This document shows, one piece after another, positions 42,564 to 51,898 of a DNA stretch of 64,000 nt. Made by a program: the position numbers and the translations under genes. Every line of letters begins with the position of its first letter. Position 1 is the first letter of the stretch. The notes below the pieces were generated by a model. The model was given only the letters and a program-made list of their open reading frames with translations, was not told where the DNA came from and did not search any database. Source of the stretch: an uncultured Erysipelotrichaceae bacterium (lineage in GTDB: Bacteria; Bacillota_I; Bacilli_A; Erysipelotrichales; Erysipelotrichaceae); the NCBI GenBank assembly GCA_949289855.1, contig CASEPS010000001.1, positions 1-64,000 of the forward strand, read 5' to 3'.

Positions 42564-43630
42564 TGTATAGACTAAGTGAATTGGTAAAAAAGTCCAAAAA
42601 TTTTGTAAATAAAAAAAATATTATTTTCGTATTGTTGGCTTTATTGACATGGATAGTTTACAGTACAAACACAAATAATCCAGACTATTCTTTATTGGAA
42701 CAGCGTTATTATTCAGTTTATCCGCAATATTTTGTTACCAAACCATTATATGGAGTTTTGGTTTGGTTATTTAATAGCATACATTTACCCTATTCGATAT
42801 TTGTTTGTATTACTTCTTTATTTGCAATTACATTATTTGCAAGATATGTTTATATTCATTCATACAAAAAAGAATTTGTATGGATTTTATATTTAATCTA
42901 TCCATTTTTGCTTGATGTAGTACAAACAACTAATTTTTTGTCATTTGCTATAGTTTTACAAAGCTTAGATTACTTATCTTCGTTTAATAAAAAATCAGTG
43001 GCTAAATTCACATTCGGTATTATTTTTGCGAGCTTAATTCATCCCAGTAGTATTTTATATCTTCTGTTTTTGTTGGCATATATTCCAAAAATGACAGTGA
43101 GCAAAATCCTTAAAATTGATGCTCTGGTAGTTATTATACTAATATGTGGCATAGCATTAGTTCCTTTATTAAAACAACTTGGTGTATTCAGCGGCATAAT
43201 AACGCAATTATCCTATTACCTGTTGTTTAAACCTTCCTATATAAAAGGGACGATTCTATATTTAGCACTAGTATTATTTTTGTTAGGGTCATGTTTGTTT
43301 TTAAGATTTAAATTAACTAATAATTGGAAAGAAATAAGAGATGACTTTCAAATAAAAATTCTATTTATTATGCTTTGCTTTATTCCCCTTTTATTAGTGG
43401 GATCAGAATTTGTCAGATACATAAGAAATATGTGGATTATTGCATATTGCTATTTATCAGGCGGTTTTAAATTAAATGGAAATGACAAAATGATTTTTAT
43501 TTCAGTCAGCATTATTATTTGTGCAATTTTATTTTATAAAGAGCTCTTTATTTTCGGAAATTACTTTGAAAGTGTCACAATACCGATCTTAAGTGATAAC
43601 TTATTTTCCAACTTGATATCGTTTAAGTAA
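42563..43630 (+). CDS. EpsG-like polysaccharide polymerase (Wzy)
   Basis: The product has 355 aa with about ten transmembrane helices. The loop after the first helix (YSTNTNNPDYSLLEQRYYS) matches EpsG-family polymerases, which join repeat units outside the membrane. The ATG overlaps the TGA of the preceding gene, with TTAGGAG upstream. Together with the flippase at 29875 it makes cluster A a Wzx/Wzy system. Confidence 0.82.
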   Translation: MYRLSELVKKSKNFVNKKNIIFVLLALLTWIVYSTNTNNPDYSLLEQRYYSVYPQYFVTKPLYGVLVWLFNSIHLPYSIFVCITSLFAITLFARYVYIHSYKKEFVWILYLIYPFLLDVVQTTNFLSFAIVLQSLDYLSSFNKKSVAKFTFGIIFASLIHPSSILYLLFLLAYIPKMTVSKILKIDALVVIILICGIALVPLLKQLGVFSGIITQLSYYLLFKPSYIKGTILYLALVLFLLGSCLFLRFKLTNNWKEIRDDFQIKILFIMLCFIPLLLVGSEFVRYIRNMWIIAYCYLSGGFKLNGNDKMIFISVSIIICAILFYKELFIFGNYFESVTIPILSDNLFSNLISFK

Positions 43631-43667
43631 TTTGTTGATATCTTATTAAGTAGAAAGGAACTTGAAT

Positions 43668-44702
43668 ATGAGTAATTTAGTTAGTGTGGTAATTCCCGCA
43701 TATAATCCTCCGATGATGTTATTTGAAAGTTGTATTAACAGCATAATTAATCAGAGTTATCAAGAAATAGAGGTTATTGTTATAGATGATGGAAGTAATA
43801 AAGAGAGTTCATCTAATTTGGATAGGATTTGTAAGATAGATTCTCGCATAAAACTATATCACCAATCCAATAAAGGAGAGGGTGCTGCGAGAAATGCTGG
43901 TATAGAGAAAGCTTCTGGCGAGTATATTATTTTTGTTGACGCTGACGATTGTCTCGGAATCGATTTTTTGGAGTTTGCTGTAGAAAAAATAGTTAAATAT
44001 GATGCGGATATTGTATCTGGAAAAGTGACAATGTGTGAAAAACCAATGACTGGAAATAAACAAAAAAGTTCAAATTATTCTGTTATCGAATCAAAAGATA
44101 TCTGGAAAGTTCAAAGAGACTACCTTTTAGAAAGAACAGATTTACTAAAAACATTAGATTATTTGGATATGGGGGCTTGTGCAAAACTAATTCGAAAAGA
44201 ATTGATGAAAGGTTTGAAATTCCCCGAAGGAGTTAAATTAAGTGCAGATCAAGTCTTTAACCACCTATTAATAGAAAAATGTAAAAAAATAGTAATAAGT
44301 GATTATCCATCATATTTTTATGTTATGAATTTTGAGTCCGTATCTCATTCATATAATCCGGATGCAGTACAAATTATGATGCATTCGTTAGAATTAGTAA
44401 AAAACCACCTGCTAAGTAAACAAGAAATATTAGATGCATACTATTACCATGTCATTGAAGATTATCAAAAAGCTTTACAATTTTCTGTTTTTAATAATAT
44501 AGGCAGAGGGTCAAAATTTCATTTTCTTAAAGAGGAACTAAAAAAATCTTCGACACATCCTTTAGTACAGGAGGCTTTTGCAAATATAAAGCCATATGTC
44601 TATTCTTCTAAAACACGTTATTTAAAAATGAAGTTGCTAAAAAATCATATTTATAGTTTATATATATTATTAAAGGCTTCAAAAAAACTAATGTGTAGAT
44701 AA
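43668..44702 (+). CDS. Family 2 glycosyltransferase
   Basis: The product has 344 aa. VSVVIPAYNPP, IVIDDGSNKESS and the metal motif IIFVDADDCLGIDF place it in GT2, EpsJ-like. GAAAGGAAC precedes the ATG at 43668. It is the last gene of the AT-rich cassette; the 230 bp that follow are AT-rich, hold no gene and end in the promoter of the SH3 operon. Confidence 0.84.
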   Translation: MSNLVSVVIPAYNPPMMLFESCINSIINQSYQEIEVIVIDDGSNKESSSNLDRICKIDSRIKLYHQSNKGEGAARNAGIEKASGEYIIFVDADDCLGIDFLEFAVEKIVKYDADIVSGKVTMCEKPMTGNKQKSSNYSVIESKDIWKVQRDYLLERTDLLKTLDYLDMGACAKLIRKELMKGLKFPEGVKLSADQVFNHLLIEKCKKIVISDYPSYFYVMNFESVSHSYNPDAVQIMMHSLELVKNHLLSKQEILDAYYYHVIEDYQKALQFSVFNNIGRGSKFHFLKEELKKSSTHPLVQEAFANIKPYVYSSKTRYLKMKLLKNHIYSLYILLKASKKLMCR

Positions 44703-44901
44703 AATGTATTTAGAGTATAAAGATTGATATCAGTTGCGATTAAAGGTAGTGTGATTGAAATTTCTTGATTATCTGTTTTTCTTCGAGAATTACTTATGGA
44801 CAATATTTTGCGAACTTGGAATACATATATTTTTTAATGGTTCAAATCAAACAAATTCACGGAAATAAACCCAATTTGATATATCTGGGTTGACTTTCAT
44901 G

Positions 44902-44907
44902 TATAAT
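44902..44907 (+). promoter_or_regulatory. -10 box of the SH3 membrane-protein operon
   Basis: TATAAT preceded by ATG; the -35 is unclear (TTGATA lies 20 bp upstream, TTGACT only 6 bp). The ribosome site CCGGAGG follows before the ATG at 44933. Confidence 0.45.
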
Positions 44908-44932
44908 GTTAACGTTCTATCCGGAGGTTACT

Positions 44933-45442
44933 ATGGCTAGGAAAATGCAGAAGAAAATCGTATGTAAATATTGTGGATATCATTTTGATGCAAAGAAGAA
45001 AAGATGTCCTTATTGTGGCACATATGCTTATCCGGAAGATGGTAGTGACGCTGACGTTGTGTATGTAACAGAAAGAGTGCGCAGAACAGGTGTTAGAAAA
45101 GTATTGAAGTATACATTAGTTCTCGTACTTCTTGTTGGTATAGTCTTTGGTTCTGTTGTCGTAGGGAAAAAGGTTTACGATGATTACCTCGCTGATGAAC
45201 TCTTTCCGGAAGAAGTACTTGGTAGTCTTACCATAACAGCTGAAGGAGAGATTGTAGAACATTTAGGACCTTCTCTTTCTTCGGAAAGTGCTGGTGTAGC
45301 ATTGAATGGTGAAGTACATAATGTCTATGAAATTACGGAAGCAGAAGATTATACCTGGTATAGAGTGGAAGAAGATATCTGGATTCCAGATGATGGAACA
45401 TGGATGACATATACACCAGCAGGAGAGGTGGAAGATGAATAA
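44933..45442 (+). CDS. Zinc-ribbon membrane protein with SH3-like C-terminus
   Basis: The product has 169 aa. An N-terminal zinc ribbon (CKYCGYHFD then CPYCGTY) is followed by one transmembrane helix (TLVLVLLVGIVFGSVVVG) and an outer domain ending in a YTWYRVEEDIWIPDDG segment that matches the SH3 domain of the third gene in this operon. It would link cytosol and wall. Its 3' end overlaps the next gene by 8 bp. The ATG at 44933 has CCGGAGG upstream. Role unknown; a wall-binding part in polymer assembly fits the context. Confidence 0.72.
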   Translation: MARKMQKKIVCKYCGYHFDAKKKRCPYCGTYAYPEDGSDADVVYVTERVRRTGVRKVLKYTLVLVLLVGIVFGSVVVGKKVYDDYLADELFPEEVLGSLTITAEGEIVEHLGPSLSSESAGVALNGEVHNVYEITEAEDYTWYRVEEDIWIPDDGTWMTYTPAGEVEDE

Positions 45443-45941
45443 CAGACAGTATGATGAAGATCTTGAAATTCCACAGATTGACGGAATGGATAGAAGTAAT
45501 AACAAAAAGAATCTTGATGAAACAGATGCTAATGGCATTCCTCTTTTTCTGAAAGGAGAAGACAGCGCAAATCAAAAAACTGTGAAGAAGGTTGTGCAGG
45601 AAGATGAAGAACTTCCTGACTTCCTCACAGGTGGTGGTAATACAGAAACTGACACTGCTACTAAAGTAGCACCTGCTGTATTAAGTGACGTGGATGAAGA
45701 GCCACAACCATTACCTTCATATGAACCAGAAGAAAAAAAATCTGGTATGGCAGGTACAATTATCCTGAGTATTCTCATATTTGTTGTGTTGACAGCTGTT
45801 TTGACATTTGTTGGCATTAAGGCAGTAGATCACTTTTCACCAAAACCAACAATTGCACCACTCGAACCAGTCACTACATCTACACCTACACCTGAAGCCA
45901 GTCCAACTGCTTCTGCTGTAGTTGAAGGGGAAGGAGCTTAA
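45435..45941 (+). CDS. Single-pass membrane protein of the SH3 operon, SH3 domain absent
   Basis: The product has 168 aa. An acidic N-terminal half contains the motif GIPLFLKGEDSANQKT, also found in the next protein, then one transmembrane helix (TIILSILIFVVLTAVLTFVG) and a Pro/Thr/Ser-rich tail. It stops where its neighbour continues into an SH3 domain, so it looks like a shortened paralogue. It overlaps the previous gene by 8 bp. Confidence 0.68.
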   Translation: MNNRQYDEDLEIPQIDGMDRSNNKKNLDETDANGIPLFLKGEDSANQKTVKKVVQEDEELPDFLTGGGNTETDTATKVAPAVLSDVDEEPQPLPSYEPEEKKSGMAGTIILSILIFVVLTAVLTFVGIKAVDHFSPKPTIAPLEPVTTSTPTPEASPTASAVVEGEGA

Positions 45942-45946
45942 TAACT

Positions 45947-46516
45947 ATGAAAGATGATCGTAAGACAACTGAAATTCCTTCCTTTTTAAAAGGAGAGGAC
46001 AATTCGAATGAACAGACAATGGAAATAGAAGTAGTTCCAGAACCTGTCAGAAAAAAGGATTCTATTGAGATAAAGAATAAACCAAAGAAAAGTTCACAGG
46101 AAATGATTATTTCTTTTCTGTTGTTTGCGGTACTGACAGTGATTCTTGTCATTGCCGGCATCAATATAGCTGGTTTCTTTATGAATAATAGTGGAAGTGC
46201 TGCAGAAGCTGAACCTACATCTTCTCCAACTGTTGAACCAACAGAACTGCCTGGTTTTACTCCTACTCCAGAACCTGTTGAAACACCAGTAGTAACAACA
46301 AATGGGCAAGGATCATTATCGGTTTTGGTTGATCAGATAACAATTCGTAATTCTCCATCACTGAATGGTGAAGCAATGGGAACTGTGTATAGTGGTCAAT
46401 CATATACAGTTTATGATGTACAACAGGCTGATGGTTATACCTGGTATGAAATTGATGAAGTAAATGGTGGATGGATTGCCAGTGATGGTTCCTGGGTGAG
46501 TTATACTTCAAATTGA
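45947..46516 (+). CDS. Single-pass membrane protein with C-terminal SH3 domain
   Basis: The product has 189 aa. The N-terminal motif EIPSFLKGEDNSNEQT is shared with the preceding protein, followed by one transmembrane helix (IISFLLFAVLTVILVIAG), a Pro/Thr/Glu spacer and a bacterial SH3 domain (VDQITIRNSPSLNGEAMG; GWIASDGSWVSY). Bacterial SH3 domains bind cell-wall peptides. It is the last gene of the three; the stop codon lies in the terminator stem. Probably a wall-contact factor linked to polysaccharide assembly, by context. Confidence 0.75.
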   Translation: MKDDRKTTEIPSFLKGEDNSNEQTMEIEVVPEPVRKKDSIEIKNKPKKSSQEMIISFLLFAVLTVILVIAGINIAGFFMNNSGSAAEAEPTSSPTVEPTELPGFTPTPEPVETPVVTTNGQGSLSVLVDQITIRNSPSLNGEAMGTVYSGQSYTVYDVQQADGYTWYEIDEVNGGWIASDGSWVSYTSN

Positions 46517-46542
46517 GAGGCAGACGAGTTTCAGCCTCTTTT
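46516..46542 (+). terminator. Terminator of the SH3 operon
   Basis: AGAGGC (46516-46521) and GCCTCT (46534-46539) followed by TTTT. The first base is the last base of the stop codon. Confidence 0.72.
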
Positions 46543-46595
46543 AACGTTGGGTTAAATTTGATAAAGTATTCAGATGAAAAGGGAGGCGCATAACG

Positions 46596-47507
46596 ATGAA
46601 AAGAGTATTATTTCTTGTGAATGCGGCATCCGGAATGAAAAATGCTGTGTCCAATCTCTTCAATATGGTTTCAATTCTCACTAAAAATGATTGTCTTGTT
46701 ACTGTATATCCAATAGTACCGTCTGATGGATTAGTGTCAGAAAATGTTCCGGAAATACTAAAAAAACGAGATTTTGATGTGATTACATGTTGTGGAGGAG
46801 ATGGAACATTGAATCATGTTGTCAACATGATGATGAAAAATGATATTCATCTTCCTGTTGGTTATATTCCTACTGGCAGCACGAATGATTTCAGCAAAAG
46901 CATGAATCAAGGCAGGTCTTTATCGTTAGAAGAGCAGTGTTTAGCTATAGCTGTGGGAAAGTCTTTTGCATATGACATAGGCAGATTGAATGATATGTAC
47001 TTCAATTATGTTGCTGCATTTGGTGCATTTACCAAAGTGAGCTATGATACTCCACAGAAATGGAAGAATGCTCTTGGTTATGGTGCATATGTACTGAATA
47101 TGATTAGTAACATTCCTGGAGGACTGACATACCGTAAACATGTCCGGTATGAATATGACAATGGTATTGGTGAAGGTGAATTCATCTTTGGCGCTGTTTC
47201 AAATACATTAAGTGTAGCAGGTATACAGTCACCATTAGTTCGTAATAGTGTACTAAATGATGGTAAGTTTGAAGTGATATTAATTACTGCACCTAAGAAC
47301 ATTAATGATATGAATCAGATCGTGCAGAAGATGTTATCTGGTAATACAGATGATATGCATGTTATCAAGTTTGAGACTAGCCATATTAAATTCCACTTCG
47401 ATGAAGACATGAACTGGACACTTGATGGAGAAGAATACTGTGGTGGGAAAGATGCAGAGATAGATAATTGTAACGAAGCTATCAGGTTATATGTTGCAGA
47501 ATCATGA
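46596..47507 (+). CDS. Diacylglycerol/lipid kinase family protein
   Basis: The product has 303 aa. The nucleotide-binding GGDGTLNHVVNMMMK and the PTGSTNDFSKSM motif identify the DagK/YegS family, which phosphorylates diacylglycerol or related lipids and recycles lipid from glycolipid or teichoic acid synthesis. GGGAGG precedes the ATG. It lies between the two polysaccharide clusters with no overlapping partner. Substrate is inferred from family. Confidence 0.87.
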   Translation: MKRVLFLVNAASGMKNAVSNLFNMVSILTKNDCLVTVYPIVPSDGLVSENVPEILKKRDFDVITCCGGDGTLNHVVNMMMKNDIHLPVGYIPTGSTNDFSKSMNQGRSLSLEEQCLAIAVGKSFAYDIGRLNDMYFNYVAAFGAFTKVSYDTPQKWKNALGYGAYVLNMISNIPGGLTYRKHVRYEYDNGIGEGEFIFGAVSNTLSVAGIQSPLVRNSVLNDGKFEVILITAPKNINDMNQIVQKMLSGNTDDMHVIKFETSHIKFHFDEDMNWTLDGEEYCGGKDAEIDNCNEAIRLYVAES

Positions 47508-47663
47508 GTAAACGATACTATGGTGTTTATAATATAAGTTTTAGTACCATTTGAGATTTTAACCATTCAAACGATTATCATAGTTTAAAAATACAACTAT
47601 AATTGCACTCTTTGAAGAAATAATATGATGTGTATTTCTATTAAAATATACTGAGAGAGGTGA

Positions 47664-48323
47664 GTGAAATTGGATACTTATAAATCAGCAAGTTATAAAG
47701 ATATATTGCAAGTCGATGGTGCATTTGCCGTAACACACTTCAATTATGCTAAAAGTCCGGTTTTTGATGGATTAAATGCTACTTCGATAGTTGGTAAGGA
47801 AATGGAAAATAGAATAAGAACTGGACTTGATTTTGCTGATATTCCTTCTTCTTTGAATGACTTTAAAGGAACATTGAAAGATTATGATAAATTGGATAGA
47901 TTAAGACTTTGGAAAAGTTATTTTATGGAATACGCAAATGCATTTGGTCATTTGATTCGTGTTCTTCCTAAATCAATTGTGACAATTTTTGTTGCCAGAC
48001 AGGCTGTAGAAATTGGAATGAAGTACTTGCTGTTGAACAAATCGGATTGTATTATTACAACACATAATCTTAAGTGGCTGGTTGAAGAGCTCTATAAGAC
48101 CTATAATATTTATGATAATCAACAATATGATTATATGAAATGGGTTGATGTCTTCTTGGAAAATTATTCTGTTTATATAGAAGACAAACATCCGGAATAT
48201 TTCAGATATCCCGAATATAGTAATGTTTATTTCGCTGGAATTTGCTATGACATAGAGTGGTTATCATACAACTTTTATCTCATTATTTTGAAATTATTGC
48301 ATATGGCGGAATTATCGATATGA
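47664..48323 (+). CDS. HEPN-like hypothetical protein
   Basis: The product has 219 aa. The middle segment FVARQAVEIGMKYLLLNK ... THNLKWLVEEL resembles the two-helix core of HEPN-type proteins, but the RNase R-x4-6-H motif is not evident. The start is GTG 47664 or TTG 47670, after GAGAGGTGAG; no ATG fits. There is no nucleotidyltransferase partner next to it. Function unknown; it may be an inactive HEPN or a nucleic-acid binding protein. The gap before it (47508-47663) holds nothing recognisable. Confidence 0.5.
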   Translation: MKLDTYKSASYKDILQVDGAFAVTHFNYAKSPVFDGLNATSIVGKEMENRIRTGLDFADIPSSLNDFKGTLKDYDKLDRLRLWKSYFMEYANAFGHLIRVLPKSIVTIFVARQAVEIGMKYLLLNKSDCIITTHNLKWLVEELYKTYNIYDNQQYDYMKWVDVFLENYSVYIEDKHPEYFRYPEYSNVYFAGICYDIEWLSYNFYLIILKLLHMAELSI

Positions 48324-48479
48324 TTTACAAATAGCTTAAACACATATGGACAATTGGTGAGTTCATCAAGAATTATGTTGATTATTAATGACTTTCGACA
48401 CTCAAACTATAGATGATCTTTTGCAAAAAGGCTGGAAATATTAGAAAGTGTCTATGAAATTAAGGAAATCGATTCGTTT

Positions 48480-48540
48480 GGAGTGCGATGTGACTCCCTC
48501 TTTTTTCTATGGTAAAATGATTGAAACCTTAGCAGGAGGT
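48480..48540 (+). promoter_or_regulatory. Terminator-promoter leader, copy 1
   Basis: GGAGT (48480-48484) pairs with ACTCC (48493-48497), then CTCTTTTTT, then an extended -10 TGG-TAAAAT (-10 at 48513-48518), then exactly 12 nt to AGCAGGAGG (48531). The same unit stands at 50415-50471. Confidence 0.6.
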
Positions 48541-48548
48541 AAAAGTTA

Positions 48549-48983
48549 ATGAAACAAGAGAAAACGCCGATTGATGTAGAAAAAATAATGGCAGAAATCA
48601 GAAGAGAAATTCCGCAAGAAGAAGAACATTGGGATGAGTTTGCGGAATCATTTCTATATATGAATAACAATTACATAATTCCCTGTGAGAGCAACCTGGG
48701 ACCTTCAAATTTCAAAACGTTTGTTAAGCGTGTAGTGCGTAAATTAACAAGGTCTATTATTGTACCAATTGTAAGTTTGCAGAACCAATTTAATGCAAGT
48801 GTAGTCCGTTGTGTGAATACATCACGTATTTTCATGGAAAATCAACGACAGACAAATGACATACTGAAAGCAGAAAACAATCAACTCAAGAACCTGATAG
48901 AAAAGCAGAATGATAAAATGCAGGAATTACAAGACATAATTATTTCGCTTCAGAAACAACTTAACAAGCGTAGTGGAGATTAG
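48549..48983 (+). CDS. Amphipathic/coiled-coil protein paired with a glycosyltransferase
   Basis: The product has 144 aa. It starts with an acidic region (VEKIMAEIRREIPQEEEH), then a basic amphipathic module around residues 60-85 (FVKRVVRKLTRSIIVPIV, then LQNQFNASVV), then a coiled coil to the end. The same module occurs at 57610 and 63680, each next to a cluster B gene. It may anchor glycosyltransferases to the inner membrane face or scaffold them. AGGAGGT precedes the ATG. It is not itself an enzyme as far as can be seen. Confidence 0.6.
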   Translation: MKQEKTPIDVEKIMAEIRREIPQEEEHWDEFAESFLYMNNNYIIPCESNLGPSNFKTFVKRVVRKLTRSIIVPIVSLQNQFNASVVRCVNTSRIFMENQRQTNDILKAENNQLKNLIEKQNDKMQELQDIIISLQKQLNKRSGD

Positions 48984-49216
48984 ACCAATAAAACTTTCTT
49001 TTGAAGTGACGGAAAGATGATATGATCATCGAAACTATTGTTTATCATAAACAGTTGGTTTGAAATGAAGCATAAATTGATTATTGCTTTCATGATTTCA
49101 AAGAGATAGATTGAATATGATTATATAGGAATTAATTCTAGTTTTCCTGATGAAAAGCAGACAGTGCTGATCATTGGGAATATGGAAGAACTCATGACAA
49201 AACAGGAGAATAAGTT

Positions 49217-50398
49217 ATGAAGAAGATAGGATTTATAACCCCTTGGTATGGAGACCAGATACCTGGCGGGGCAGAAATGGAGTTAAGAGGCCTTACAAAA
49301 CATCTTTATGCTGCTGGGGTTGATTTGGAAATATTAACTACTTGTGTGGAAAAATTTGTGAGTGACTGGAGTGTTGATTTTCATAAACCAGGTCTTACTC
49401 AAGAAGGTGGTGTTCCAGTCCGCAGATTTAAGGTGAGAAAGCGGGATACACAGACTTTTGATCAAATCAATTTGAGATTGATGAATAACGAAAAAATCTC
49501 AAGAGAAGAGGAAGAGATTTTTGAACGTGAAATGGTTAATAGTCCAGATCTATATAAGTATATGGAAGAACACAAGGATGACTATGAGTTGTTTGTATTT
49601 ATTCCTTATATGTTTGGAACAACATATTATGGTTGTCAGATTGTGCCTGAAAAATCCGTACTGATACCATGCCTTCATGATGAGTCTTATGCATATATGC
49701 ACAATTTCAAAGAAACGTTTTCAAAAGTCGCCGGAATGATTTTCCACTCTGAGCCAGAACGGCTGCTTGCAGAAAAACTATATGGTGTGGCTGGAAATCG
49801 TTTTGTGAATCTTGGCGAAGGACTGGATACAGACTTTACATTTGATGCAGAGAGATTCCGCAACAAATATAACATTCATGAACCTTTTATCCTCTATGCT
49901 GGTCGTAAAGAAGCAGGTAAAAAAGTAGATGTGCTAATTCGCAATTTTATCGAGTATAAAAAACACTATGATGATGACTTAAAACTCGTATTAATTGGTG
50001 GTGGAGATATTGATATTCCAAGCGCTGATGTCATAGATCTCGGATTTGTTCCAGCACAAGATAAATATGATGCATATGCAGCAGCTTCTATTTTCTGCAA
50101 TCCTTCCCAGTTTGAAAGTTTTTCCCTGGTAATTATGGAAAGCTGGCTTGCCGGAACTCCAGTGTTGGTAAATGGTGGTTGTAATGTAACGAAGGATTTT
50201 GTTGTTCGCTTCTCTGGTGGCTTGTATTATAACAATACAAAGGAATTCATAGCCTGCGTCAGATATATTTTAGAACATAAGGATATAGCGCATGCGATGG
50301 GACAAAATGGGCAAATCGAAGTCAGAAACCGATTCGGATGGAATGCAATAGTCGATAAGTACACCAGATACTTTAAGGAAATTGCTAACGTGGAATAG
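49217..50398 (+). CDS. GT4 family glycosyltransferase
   Basis: The product has 393 aa with the GT-B fold. The N-terminal PWYGDQIPGGAEMELRGLTK and the C-terminal donor site ILYAGRKEAGKKVD, NPSQFESFSLVIMESWLAG (E-x7-E) are clear. GGAGAA precedes the ATG. It is a close relative of the 58022 enzyme in its opening PGGAE/NGGAE motif and in order, each following an amphipathic helper gene. Mannose or rhamnose are the donors made nearby. Confidence 0.85.
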   Translation: MKKIGFITPWYGDQIPGGAEMELRGLTKHLYAAGVDLEILTTCVEKFVSDWSVDFHKPGLTQEGGVPVRRFKVRKRDTQTFDQINLRLMNNEKISREEEEIFEREMVNSPDLYKYMEEHKDDYELFVFIPYMFGTTYYGCQIVPEKSVLIPCLHDESYAYMHNFKETFSKVAGMIFHSEPERLLAEKLYGVAGNRFVNLGEGLDTDFTFDAERFRNKYNIHEPFILYAGRKEAGKKVDVLIRNFIEYKKHYDDDLKLVLIGGGDIDIPSADVIDLGFVPAQDKYDAYAAASIFCNPSQFESFSLVIMESWLAGTPVLVNGGCNVTKDFVVRFSGGLYYNNTKEFIACVRYILEHKDIAHAMGQNGQIEVRNRFGWNAIVDKYTRYFKEIANVE

Positions 50399-50414
50399 GT
50401 ACCTTTATACAGTG

Positions 50415-50471
50415 GAGGGCAATGACGCCCTCTTTTTTATGTGGTAAAATGGATAAAACCTTAGCAGGAGG
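50415..50471 (+). promoter_or_regulatory. Terminator-promoter leader, copy 2
   Basis: GAGGGC (50415-50420) and GCCCTC (50427-50432), TTTTTT, extended -10 TGG-TAAAAT (-10 at 50445-50450), then 12 nt to AGCAGGAGG (50463). It ends the GT4 transcript and restarts transcription for the second priming transferase. Confidence 0.65.
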
Positions 50472-50479
50472 TTGTATTG

Positions 50480-51898
50480 ATGAATAACACCAGTAAACCA
50501 CAGATGAAATATCTGTATCGTAATATATGCGGAATTATTGAAATGGCAGTCATGACAGGCATTTTCTACTTTGTCTGGTATGAATTTGCTAAATTCAATA
50601 ACCAGACCGGGCATCTTCTGGGAACTGGAAATCTTTTGATGGCAGTAGGCGTATATGTTATTCTGCTTGTTTTTTTCAATAAGATTTTTGGGGGTTTCCG
50701 AATTGGGGTTCATCGGAAAATGAATACAATTGCTGGACAATTGTCCGGTCTTTTTGTGACGGATGTATTAGAAATATTTGCATCGATGGCTATAACCGGT
50801 CAGTTTCGTTTTATGCTTGAACTGACTGAAATCTACGCATTGATGTTTTTGGGACAAAGCATTCTTCTTGTTATTTTCACGATCAAAATGGTGGATCTTT
50901 ATCGAAAATTGTTTCCACCACTAAAATTGATAGAAGTCTATAGTGACCAGGAATCTGGACTTGGCAGGATTATGGCAGAAGGCAGAAAGGATAAATACGC
51001 CTTGGTTGCCTCGATTAGCTGTAAAACAGATGAACAGATATTACGACGTGAAATCAAAAAATATGACGCGGTAATTTGTGATGATATTTCCAGTTTTGAA
51101 AGAAACTTCATTTTGAAAATCTGTTTTGATATGGATAAGCGCGTGTACTTTACACCAAAGATTAGTGACATCATTGTGAAATCGAGTGAGAATCTGAACC
51201 TTTTTGATACACCTCTTTATCTGAACCGTAATATGGGAATGTCATTTGGGCAAAGGTTCCTTAAAAGATTGATGGACATTGTTCTTTCAGGTATTGCTTT
51301 GATTATTCTCTCTCCGGTTTTCCTCATTACGGCTATTGCTATCAAAAAAGAAGATGGAGGCCCTGTGTTCTTCCGCCAGGAACGCTGTACATTGAATGGT
51401 GAAAAATTCATGATTCTAAAGTTCCGCAGTATGATAGTGGATGCTGAAAAAGATGGAAGACCACATCCTGCTGGTGAGGAAGACGACAGAATCACGAAGG
51501 TTGGTAAGGTTATCCGTGCTACCCGTATTGATGAACTTCCACAGATCATCAATATTCTGCTGGGTGATATGTCAATTGTTGGTCCGCGTCCAGAACGTGT
51601 AGAGCATGTAGAAAAATACAGTGAAGATATTCCAGAGTTTGTATTCCGCACCAAAGTAAAGGGCGGTCTGACAGGCTATGCACAGGTATATGGAAAGTAC
51701 AATACATCAGCTTTGGACAAGCTGAAGATGGATATGATTTATATTGAGAATTATTCCTTGTTACTGGATATTCAGATTATCTTTGAAACAATCCGAGTCA
51801 TCTTCCAGAAAGACAGTACTGAAGGATTTAGTGAAGAACAGCAGGAAGAAATGCTGAGATATGAAGAAGAAAGAGAGCACTTCCGTAATGACCGCTGA
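50480..51898 (+). CDS. Polyprenyl glycosylphosphotransferase (second priming sugar transferase)
   Basis: The product has 472 aa with the WbaP/CpsE layout: four transmembrane helices in the first 150 residues, a central nucleotide-binding-like domain and a C-terminal PGT domain with KFRSMIVDAEK, RIDELPQIINIL, GPRPERVEH and GLTGYAQVYG. It would prime the cluster B polymer, distinct from the small PglC-like enzyme of cluster A. AGGAGG precedes the ATG. Its 3' end overlaps the next gene. Confidence 0.9.
   Translation: MNNTSKPQMKYLYRNICGIIEMAVMTGIFYFVWYEFAKFNNQTGHLLGTGNLLMAVGVYVILLVFFNKIFGGFRIGVHRKMNTIAGQLSGLFVTDVLEIFASMAITGQFRFMLELTEIYALMFLGQSILLVIFTIKMVDLYRKLFPPLKLIEVYSDQESGLGRIMAEGRKDKYALVASISCKTDEQILRREIKKYDAVICDDISSFERNFILKICFDMDKRVYFTPKISDIIVKSSENLNLFDTPLYLNRNMGMSFGQRFLKRLMDIVLSGIALIILSPVFLITAIAIKKEDGGPVFFRQERCTLNGEKFMILKFRSMIVDAEKDGRPHPAGEEDDRITKVGKVIRATRIDELPQIINILLGDMSIVGPRPERVEHVEKYSEDIPEFVFRTKVKGGLTGYAQVYGKYNTSALDKLKMDMIYIENYSLLLDIQIIFETIRVIFQKDSTEGFSEEQQEEMLRYEEEREHFRNDR

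Noticed and set aside
47664-48323. HEPN RNase toxin of a type II or VII toxin-antitoxin pair
   Set aside because: No R-x4-6-H motif and no adjacent antitoxin or nucleotidyltransferase gene; kept only as HEPN-like.
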